Of a DNA stretch of 64,000 nt, positions 1 to 38,200 are shown in pieces. Each line of letters begins with the position of its first letter. Positions within the stretch are counted from its first letter, which is position 1. The stretch spans positions 8,652,371-8,716,370 of the forward strand of contig NC_072472.1 of the NCBI RefSeq assembly GCF_027596085.1, given 5' to 3'. The notes beneath the pieces are model-generated. The model was not told where the DNA came from. It made no database searches and worked only from the letters and a program-made list of their open reading frames with translations. The position numbers and the translations under genes were made by a program. This stretch comes from Anoplopoma fimbria (lineage: Eukaryota > Chordata > Actinopteri > Perciformes > Anoplopomatidae).

Positions 1-27703
<27,703 letters not shown>

Positions 27704-29435
27704 AAACATCCTCTATGACGTTGCACAAAATCTCCTCCCACCACACCTTTACCTGTACACCCCCAGGCGTTACAATAGCCTGCTGCCTCAGTTTTTATTT
27801 GCTTTGCCTGTAATGGCAGCATACCTATCCCTCCATTGGGTGCCTTTATTGTTTTAGTGAATATTTATGTTTTTACTAATGTTCTTAGGTTTTTCTTTTT
27901 CTTTTTAAATGTTGTAGTAATTGATGGGTTTAAAACTCCTCATGTGCTTCAAATGACTCGATTACATTACATCTGCTCCCATACAGTTTTTTTAATTGTC
28001 TTTTTCTGTTCAAGCTCGCTTCTTATTGCCCACCAGTGAAACGTTAAGATAATATGATACGGTGGTGTTTAGCTGAAGATACCAAAAATAATTATGAGTC
28101 TTAATGAGTATGTATTGAAGAAAAAATACTATTTGGTTGGGAATATTTTTATTTTTTTACATAAGTAGGAAGAAGGTTTGTTTGTATGAGAACTGGTGAG
28201 CCAGTACATAAGCACTTTTTGTTTAATTATCAGTGCAGTCTTCCAAATATTGTGATCAGAAACAAACCCAAAATTTGATAGTCACTGACCATTTTCTTAT
28301 TTTTCCCATTTCTGTATGCCTTGGCTCATTGACCCGTTTGGTCCATAAGTTATATAGCAGCTAATGTCTGCTTTTATTTATTTTCTCTGACAAAGAACAA
28401 CCATATCCAGATTTATCACTGTAAATCCTAATTTAGTTACATTCTCGTTTTTTTTTTTTTAACACCCCTGGTATGAAAGATCTGCTTATTATTTTCTATT
28501 GTGTTTGAAATGGGGGATGAGGCTAAATCGGATCACAATTTATTTGTTTCTTTTAATGATTACTTAGGAATAATTTTTTACCAGATGGGGACAGACTCAT
28601 TGTTATTCACAGTGCGTTGCTATTATGACATTTGTTTTTTTGTATTTTACTGTAAATTCAGTCACACTGGATGGGAATCGATGAAGCCAAAGCGAAATAC
28701 TGTTGTTCTTTGAAGGACGTTAGATAGGGGATTTAAATTAAAAGGAATTTACTAAGTGTATAATTGTTATAACGTACGCAGTAAATGCACTGCCTGCTAA
28801 CCAAAGTGCAATATTACTTGTATGTCTTTGCTAAACTTAAAGAGGTTTATTTTTGTTGAACGTCGTCTTCCTTTGCACTCGGAGGGGGATTAATATAAAG
28901 TTTATTTAACAATCTTTTGAAAAAAAACAAAACAGCATTGCTAAGAAATGAATCAATCTTCATTCTCCTTAATAATTTTGAAAGCAATGGTTTAATTTTT
29001 CAAATCATCTGATTGTATAACATTACTCTTCATATCATTTTAATGGAGTTCAACAATTTAGCCTGCTGTTGAATGGCTCTAACTGTTAAAATCTTAAATT
29101 GAAACCTAAACTTTGCAGCCGAGGAACTTGATGCTTTGTTGGGTGACAGTGTTTTTTTTTTTTAAACAGCTTGGCCTACAGATTTACATATAACCAGGTC
29201 AGTAATGGGGTACAGCTTTATCTCTCTCTTCCTCTCATACGCTATCTCAAAAGTATTTAAATTTGTTGTAAAAATTCTCTGTTTTTGTCATGTTTAATGG
29301 CCACATGTATGCTTTCCTCTCTGCCTCAGTTTACATGATAGTGTTTGTATGGAGGGGTTGTGAGTGTGAATGAAACTGTATCAGAAGGAACCACTGTTGT
29401 AAATTACTCAATAAAGGCAGATTTTCTAATTAGTG
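27704..29435 (+). other. stk10: STK10 3' UTR (inferred)
   Basis: AT- and T-rich sequence without coding features follows the STK10 stop. The best poly-A signal is AATAAA at 29410-29415, which sets the inferred end. Length is a guess from that signal. Confidence 0.5.
29410..29415 (+). terminator. stk10: Candidate STK10 poly(A) signal AATAAA
   Basis: The canonical hexamer lies about 1.7 kb after the stop, followed by TTTTCTAATTAGTGG and a TGTGG-type GU-rich stretch. Confidence 0.45.
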
Positions 29436-32222
29436 GATTGTGGCACAGGCTCTTTCTAATAGTATTGGCAGTAACACCATCAGCACGGTCCTGCTGAAAG
29501 CGTAGGACGACAGAGAGAACAACGGGTCATTGGATGAAAGGCAATAAAAGGATCACTTGTCCTGATATATGCAAGAAACCTGAAGCCAATATAAAAAAAT
29601 AAATCATTTTATTAAGGAGGAATGTCTGGTGAGAATACACACATCTAATGCATTCTTCAGACCAAGTGTCCTCATGGTTTTAGCTGAGATAGCTGCGGGT
29701 GAAATGATGAGGTTAACATGAAACAGGCGAGCGAGCTTTTCAATTGATGGATTATTTTAGCAGTCCACAAAGTCTTTGTAAATTTTTAATCAAAGGCACA
29801 TTGAGAAAACTAATTTGAAATTATTTATGTGATGGATTTTGTCCTTCTTTTTACTGACATTTGAGCCATTATGTCCCTGTTAATAAACTTTTGGTTTCAA
29901 TTTGCAAAGTTTCAATATCGGCACTAAAAAAAGGAATCATTATTAATCTGTCTGATGTTTAACAATGATGAGACATCAGCGCACACAAAATTCATGCATT
30001 ATATTTTAATAATCTGTGGTTAGGGCTGAGAATCTTTTTAAATTGACTAACATCACATGTTTACGGCACAATTGAAACGCGACCAAAATAATATTTGACT
30101 CTGTTGACTAACGTACATATTTGTATCTGGTCCGATGATGGTCATGAACATTTTCCCAAACTGAGCTGAACTGGAAAGAAAAATGTTTTGTTTACCGATT
30201 GAGTGGAGAGGAAACACGGACCGGGTTTTGAGGGAAATCCACTATGTGTATAGTTTTTGCAGTGCTACTAATAGTGAAACAATCCACAGGGTACCTTGAT
30301 TATGAAAAATATTGATTGGTACAACAAGCCAAAATACTTAACTAGTATTTCACTTTTTCAGAAAACAGTAAGAGATAAAAAATACATTCCAGCAGTGAAC
30401 AATTTTCTACATATTTTCAAAATACAAATTCAGACACAGTATGACAGCTGTACGGAAAAATCTGAAACTTTTATTGACTTAAGGAAAAGGAGCTTCAATG
30501 TAATGAAAAATACATAGTAAAAAAAGTAAATAAGACTACAATACTGAAATGACACCATCATCCCCTACATTACACTGTACTGAACTTTCCTGCCTATTGT
30601 CCTCATACAATAATCCTCAACAATACAATTTCTTCTTCTTTTTAGTTGGTAACATGCAATCTTTTTTTTTTTAGTATGAAACATGGGCGGAGGGTGGAAT
30701 AACATTATAGCAACTAGAAGCAGTGTTACAGCTTGCAGCCTTGTCTGATTGTTTAGAGAGCCATGGATGTGCATTTTTTTCTCCCAATGTTGCTTTTTTC
30801 ATTCAGTAAACCTAACTTTTCATTTAGGTGACTTGATTTTTTTTTCCCCCCATCTTTTGACAGAAACAAACACAACACAACCCTCTGTATTACCTGCAAT
30901 TAGCAAATCATATTTAACAACCCGCCAAATGACTTCTTGGCTCTTTCTTCCTCTAATCTTCTCATCAGTACAGTGTAAATGACCTGACAGATGGACCATC
31001 AAAGAAAAAAGTGACAACAGCTAAGATATGCCTTTCATTTTCTGTACAATAAAAAATAATTTGCTATACTGACCATGCTTGAGACCAGTCAAGCACTAAT
31101 GTAAAACATTATTTCTTTACAATGGTCATACATTGCTATTATTTGAGCACCAAACTTCGGTTTAGATCAGTACTGTACACATACAATATTGTACGTCATT
31201 GCACAAATCACTGTAGATCATTCATTTATTCTTTCTAAGGTCAGACATCTGCTACGGATATGCAGAAGTGCTCTGCAAGTCACATTTCACACTTATTATT
31301 TCTTGGTGAGAGATAAATTGATAATGTTAAAATACTTTGACTGAGAGCTTCTTTTCAACTTGTCAATTTGGATGTTCCAGCCTCATCTTTACATTGGTGG
31401 ATAATTGTTACTGTTAGTATAAAAAATACACATAATGTATACATAATTCAAATGTAAAACTAAGATAAACAATGCACTGTGGCATTCTTCTCCCTCCTTC
31501 AGCTTGTGCAAACCTAAGAATGATCAACAATGAAATGACGGAAAAAGTGCACAACATTAATTATGCAGTCAATGAAGAAAAGCATTACAATAGCACAAAA
31601 ACTAATATGCATGTCTCTTGTATAAGAAACGACACTTTTACTTGTCACAGACATCTCTAGTAATTGCTAATAGCACTTGAAAGCCCAGATGTAGTCATTG
31701 AACCCCCCCTGTGAGTTCATGTGCAGTCTTTGTCTTGAACATCTATTGTTTTCTCCTTTGATGTGGAGATGATTCCGACAAGGACTATATCTACAGTTGC
31801 ATACAGTATATTAAATACATTAGCACTTTGCATATAATAAAGAGGCACCGTATCATAGAAGGCTTGGGTAGAGATACACTTATGGCTGTTCTAGCGACGA
31901 GTTTAAGTTATGGCAAAACTGACACAAGCTGCAACTAGCGTATGGCAACAAAAGAAAAGCACTTTTTTAATGTTAGGTTGAGATCAAAACAAAACATCAC
32001 AATACCTAACAGAGTTTTGTGTTATTGCTGGTTCAGTTTAGGTAGAATATTCCTATCAAAATGCAACATAACAAAAATGTGTAACTTTTAAAAAAAAAAA
32101 GGTACCTTTTAAATAAAAAAAAATGCTAATTAGCTACAAAGTAGTGATATTTGTTCATTTAAATCATTAGTTTCTTGATTGTTTTCATATGGTGTTCATA
32201 TAATTTTAAGAGCACATTCACA
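29436..32222 (-). other. Convergent intergenic space and probable SH3PXD2B 3' UTR
   Basis: No coding frame with recognisable similarity on either strand. Just left of the SH3PXD2B stop (32223-32225) the minus strand should be 3' UTR. Candidate minus-strand poly(A) signals (TTTATT on plus) lie near 31225, 30469 and 29607; the last would leave only about 180 bp between the two transcripts. Confidence 0.45.
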
Positions 32223-32248
32223 CTAAGGTTTTTTGCTAAGGTAATTTG
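32223..32248 (-). CDS. sh3pxd2b: SH3PXD2B C-terminal codons (end of fourth SH3) with stop
   Basis: Directly left of the N gap the minus strand reads CA-AAT-TAC-CTT-AGC-AAA-AAA-CCT-TAG, that is (S)NYLSKKP-stop. Mammalian SH3PXD2B ends SNYLRKKP. Only one residue differs and the stop is in the same place, so these are very probably the true last codons. The part of the exon joining it to the rest (about 15-16 codons, including a WEGWIPS-like stretch) is missing and probably within the gap. Confidence 0.8.
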
Positions 32249-35200
32249 NNNNNNNNNNNNNNNNNNNNNNNNNNNNNNNNNNNNNNNNNNNNNNNNNNNN
32301 NNNNNNNNNNNNNNNNNNNNNNNNNNNNNNNNNNNNNNNNNNNNNNNNAAGTTATCAAAAAGTCATAGTATAGTATGTCGAAAAAAGTCATAAAAAAGTC
32401 ATAGTATAGTATGTCGAAAAAAGTCATAAAAAAGTCATAGTATAGTATGTTGAAAAAAGTCATAGTTTAGCATGTTGAAAAAGTCATCAAAAAGTCATAG
32501 TATAGTATGTCGAAAAATATAGCATGTTGAAGAAAGTCATTAAACAGTCATGGTATAGTATGTTGAAAAAAGTCATCAAAAAGTCATAGTATAGTATGTC
32601 GAAAAAAGTCATAAAAAAGTCATAGTATAGTATGTTGAAAAAAGTCATAGTATAGTATGTTGGAAAAAAGTCATAGTATAGCATGTCGAAAAAAGTCATA
32701 AAAAAGTCATAGTATAGTATGTCGAAAAAAGTCATAAAAAAGTCATAGTATAGTATGTTGAAAAAAGTCATAGTATAGCATGTTGAAAAAAGTCATTAAA
32801 CAGTCATGGTATAGTATGTTGAAAAAAGTCATCAAAAAGTCATAGTATAGTATGTTGAAAAAAGTCATATTATAGTATGTTGAAAAAAGACATAGTATAG
32901 TATGTCGAAAAAAGTCTTAAAAAGTCATAGTATAGTATGTCGAAAAAAGTCATCAAAAAGTCATAGTATAGCATGTTGAAAAAAGTCATAGTATAGTATG
33001 TTGAAAAATGTCATAGTATTGCATGTTGAAAAAAGTCATAGTATTGCATGTTGAAAATAGTCATAGTATAGCATGCTGAAAAAAATCATTAAAAAGTCAT
33101 AGTATAGTATGTCGAAAAAAGTCATAGTATAGCATGTTGAAAAAAATCATAAAAAAGTCATAGTATAGCATGTCGAAAAAAGTCATAAAAAAGTCATAGT
33201 ATAGTATGTTGAAAAAAGTCATAGTATAGCATGTTGAAGAAAGTCATTAAACAGTCATGGTATAGTATGTTGAAAAAAGTCATCAAAAAGTCATAGTATA
33301 GCATGTCGAAAAAAGTCATAAAAAAGTCATAGTATAGTATGTCGAAAAAAGTCATAAAAAAGTCATAGTATAGTATGTCGAAAAAAGTCATAGTATAGCA
33401 TGTTGAAAAAAGTCATTAAACAGTCATGGTATAGTATGTTGAAAAAAGTCATCAAAAAGTCATAGTATAGTATGTCGAAAAAAGTCATAAAAAAGTCATA
33501 GTATAGTATGTCGAAAAAAGTCATAAAAAAGTCATAGTATAGTATGTCGAAAAAAGTCATAGTTTAGCATGTTGAAAAAAGTCATCAAAAAGTCATAGTA
33601 TAGTCTGTTGAAAAAAGTCATAGTAAAGCATGTTGAAAAAAGTCATTAAACAGTCATAGTATAGCATGTTGAAAAAAGTCATTAAACAGTCATGGTATGG
33701 TATGTTGAAAAAAGTCATCAAAAAGTCATAGTATAGTATGTCGAAAAAAGTCATAAAAAAGTCATAGTATAGTATGTTGAAAAAAGTCATAGTATAGTAT
33801 GTTGAAAAAAGTCATAGTATAGCATGTCGAAAAAAGTCATAAAAAAGTCATAGTATAGCATGTCGAAAAAAGTCATAAAAAAGTCATAGTATAGTATGTC
33901 GAAAAAAGTCATAGTATAGCATGTTGAAAAAAGTCATTAAACAGTCATGGTATAGTATGTTGAAAAAAGTCATCAAAAAGTCATAGTATAGTATGTTGAA
34001 AAAAGACATAGTATATTATGTTGAAAAAAGACATAGTATAGTATGTTGAAAAAAATCTTAAAAAGTCATAGTATAGTATGTCGAAAAAAGTCATCAAAAA
34101 GTCATAGTATAGCATGTTGAAAAAAGTCATAGTCTAGTATGTTGAAAAATGTCATAGTATTGCATGTTGAAAAAAGTCATAGTATTGCATGTTGAAAATA
34201 GTCATAGTATAGCATGCTGAAAAAAATCATTAAAAAGTCATAGTATAGTATGTCAAAAAAAGTCATAGTATAGAATGTTGAAAAAAGTCATCAAAAAGTC
34301 ATTGTATAGCATGTCGAAAAAAGTCATAAAAAAGTCATAGTATAGTATGTTGAAAAAAGTCATAGTATAGTATGTTGAAAAAAATCATAAAAAAGTCATA
34401 GTATAGCATGTCGAAAAAAGTCATAAAAAAGTCATAGTATAGTATGTCGAAAAAAGTCATAAAAAAGTCATAGTATAGTATGTCGTAAAAAGTCATAGTA
34501 TAGCATGTTGAAAAAAGTCATTAAACAGTCATGGTATAGTATGTTGAAAAAAGTTATAAAAAAGTCATAGTATAGTATGTCGAAAAAAGTCATAAAAAAG
34601 TCATAGTATAGTATGTCGAAAAAAGTCATAAAAAAGTCATAGTATAGTATGTTGAAAAAAGTCATAGTTTAGCATGTTGAAAAAAGTCATCAAAAAGTCA
34701 TAGTATAGTATGTCGAAAAAAGTCATTAAAAAGTCATAGTATAGTATGTTGAAAAAAGTCATAGTATAGCATGTCGAAAAAAGTCATAAAAAAGTCATAG
34801 TATAGTATGTCGAAAAAAGTCATAAAAAAGTCATAGTATAGTATGTCGAAAAAAGTCATAGTATAGCATGTTGAAAAAAGTCCTTAAACAGTCATGGTAT
34901 AGTATGTTGAAAAAAGTTATCAAAAAGTCATAGTATAGTATGTCGAAAAAAGTCATAAAAAAGTCATAGTATAGTATGTCGAAAAAAGTCATAAAAAAGT
35001 CATAGTATAGTATGTTGAAAAAAGTCATAGTTTAGCATGTTGAAAAAAGTCATCAAAAAGTCATAGTATAGTATGTCGAAAAAAGTCATAAAAAAGTCAT
35101 AGTATAGTATGTTGAAAAAAGTCATAGTATAGCATGTTGAAGAAAGTCATTAAACAGTCACTTCTTGTCCTACATTCTTACAGAACCACCAGCCGCTGCT

Positions 35201-38200
35201 GTTTTTTTCCATCACCTCAAACACTGTGCCAACTTTGAAGCTGGATGTTTGGTCATCCCCTTCAAAGTCCGCCACAGCTAAATACAGATCATCCTTACTG
35301 TGCTCCATGAGTAAAGGTGGAAGCTTGTCCTTGGGCGGGCAGGGCTTCTCACTCTTCAACTGGGGCTTGGGAGGAACTGGGATTTTATTCATTTTGGGCT
35401 CTTCTTTCTCTTTGTTTGCAGGTGCTTGAACAAACCCTTTGGGTTTAGGAGGAGGGGTCTGCTGAGTTGGGTTGGTGGGCCCTTGGAAATGTCCAGGATA
35501 TCTTTTAGAGCAGGCGGAGGTTTTAAATCTGTCGGGCTGGATGGGTCGGTCTTCTTTGGAGGAGGAGGTCTCCTTGGGGCCATGGTGGGGGGTCTCTGTG
35601 GGGGTTCTTTGTGGGGAGGCACTGCTGGCTTAGCAGGGGGTGAGTCCTCCTGGCTATGACCATTAACGTGTTTTGGGGGGAGTTTCGGTCCGTCGCAGTG
35701 CTTACCATTGTTGAGAGTAGGGATATGGATGGGGGAGAGCTGGGGGGTGCACTGGGGTGGGAACTATTTACTGCTGCTGGGGTTTCATTCTGATGGTTCA
35801 CCTCAGCTGACACAGAGCTTGGATCGGCAGGTTTTGGCGGCCTCAGCTTGCTTCTCAAGTTGGTGATGTCTAATTTGTTGGGTGTCGGAGGATCTGGCTT
35901 GGCAGCTGGAACAGGTTTAGGTCGAAGCACTGGCTTTGGCTTCATGAACACTGCTGGGCCAGCTGCCTCTGGTTTCTCCTCCTGCGCTTCTGATTTAGGT
36001 TTTGGAGGATGCTTAGGTACGGGTTTCAGATTAAACTTCTTCACCTCTTTGGCAGAGATCTTGTGGCCACATTCTAGACCCATCTCATTCCGAAGGTGAA
36101 GAACTTTGCTCTTATCTTCTTTCTTGATCTCTGGTGGTTTGTCCTGTTTGAAGGGGGCTGCTTTGGGTGTGACCAGCGGCATGATGACCCCAGGAGCTAG
36201 GGGTTTGGGAGGCAAAGGTTTGGAATGATCAACCCTCGGTTTCTCAGGTACCTCCAATTCAAAGCTCTTATTAATGGACTCCCTCCGAGGTGGAAGAGCT
36301 GGTTTCTCCTCGGCTGGAGGGGCTGCTGGAGCCGGAGGTAGAGGCCCAGGGATAGCAGGGACCCCCTTGTTGGCACTGGACTTCCAATCTCTCAGCTTAG
36401 GCCGGGCACAGGAGTCAAGGGCTGCGTTTGGCTCATCTGGTAAAGGTTTGGACCAGCTATCATCCGTCCCTGAAACATTTGAAGTTCCACCATCTTCCAG
36501 TCTCAGCTTCTCCATCTCATTCGGCAGAGGGGCAAGGAAATTAGGTCGCAGGGCGTTACTGGTCTTCTTGTACTTGTCAATAAAGGTGGCAGGGGCCCAT
36601 CCCTCTTTGTCATCTATTTGGATGTACCACCAACCACCGTTATTCTTCTCAATCACCTGTTGAGTAAAAAGAAAGACATTTCATTTTACTTCATCGCAAT
36701 ATAATTTATGACAAAAATAAGACAAAAATGTACAAATCGTTATTCAAACCAAAATGTTTCCCTAAAATCTTTATTTTAATACAACTTCAGGAAGTGCCTG
36801 ACCCACCTCAACTTTGACTCCGGCTTGGAAGCTGATACCATCGGGGATGGTGGTCTGGAAGTCTGATATGGTATAGAACTCCTCCTCAACCTGAGGAGGA
36901 ATCGGCGGCTTGGGTAGATTTGTACCACGTGGCTGTGAAATGTGAGAGGGACACATAATGGTTAACTCGGTTGAAAACGTTTTGGGAGGAAATTCGAGCA
37001 ACAGAAATCCACACTGTGTCATATAGAGATTTGAAGTGGATCTCTTACAATGGTAAGATCTCTGCGTGGAGGAGGTCTGTGTCTTGCTCCCACTTCTGCC
37101 GAGGGATAAGTCATGAATTAATCAATTATTCTCTTGTACAACCCAACAAAATAGATAAAGAGCAAAAGACAGTTTATTGTATTTGAAATTCACTTACTCA
37201 TTTTATTGTCAGAAAAAAATGAGAGCCTGTTCTCTTTTTGGCTGTTGTCTCGATTTTCTTTAGCTGCATTGTTTTGCTGGTTCTGTTTAGAGAACCCATC
37301 AAGATCATTGGTACTGGCATGAGCAGCACCGCCTGCTGACTGCTTCTGGCCCTGGATGTCAGTCTTCTTCAGGTAGGAGGCCGGAGCCCAGCCCTCAAGA
37401 CCCTGGTACCTGAGTGGAGTAGAGATTTAAAATCCATGGCTTCAGGTGACAACACTACCTGTAAAGTCTACTCAGTTAGTTTTTTCATTCTATACCATGA
37501 AATCCGTCAGTTAAGTATTCGTTTTCCTCATTAGTATCTAAGATCTGATGTTTTAAGCACATTTACTTGTCTCTTTAGTAAATACAGATTTATTTGGTTT
37601 ATGATATTTCCTTTTCAGAGTTCATGTCATTGATTGTATTACCTGATCTTCCACCAGCCCTCCAGGTTCCTCTGAATCACCTCTACAATCATGCCTCGCT
37701 CAAGGTCGATCTCATCCTGATCCCTGGCCGAGTATGGGTAAATGACTGAATATTTCTCTTCTGGAGTCGTATAAAGAAAATATTGTTAGATATAAGAACA
37801 TAATGTCAGTTTTGACAATTATTGTGTATAGGGTAGCACGAATTAATGCAAATGTAGAGCAATGGCATGGGAGACAAAAACAAAGTGGCACACTTGGATT
37901 ACAAGAGCTTGTAGCGTTTCCTTTCTCAAATCATAACATCTCTACCTATGTAATTTAGGATGAAATACTTAAATTGGTACAGTAGTGGATTGGCGTCACA
38001 TTATCTTACTGATTTAAATGAGGCAAGGCTTGAGCAGCATCTTGTGGAGTTAAAAGGTGTAAGACACATACATGTGCAACACACAAAACACACATGTTGA
38101 CCACAAACAAGACACATTTGTTACTGTGCTAGAAATACATTCATTTCCACTATTCTTATATATATATATTTTTTTACTATTATTACATATTATAGATATT

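Noticed and set aside
32349..35160. Minus-strand open frames in the array encoding repeated [12 protein letters not shown] peptides
   Set aside because: They follow from the 36-bp period being a multiple of three. They are interrupted wherever 25-bp units occur, have no upstream gene context and resemble no known protein.
32349..35160. CRISPR-like array
   Set aside because: Eukaryotic context, no unique spacers; the repeats are directly adjacent and diverged as in a minisatellite.
35150..35181. Native C-terminus [13 protein letters not shown] for SH3PXD2B
   Set aside because: The last residues are encoded by intron-like and array sequence, the SH3 fold would lack its final strands, and the true family C-terminus is found at 32223-32248.
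35698..35712. An intron in the big SH3PXD2B exon starting at ATG|GTAAGC (minus strand)
   Set aside because: The donor is good, but coding sequence in the next frame continues directly through and past it ([16 protein letters not shown]), so a one-base indel upstream explains the data better.
35226..36663. Plus-strand glycine-rich frames opposite the large SH3PXD2B exon
   Set aside because: They are antisense shadows of proline-rich coding sequence.
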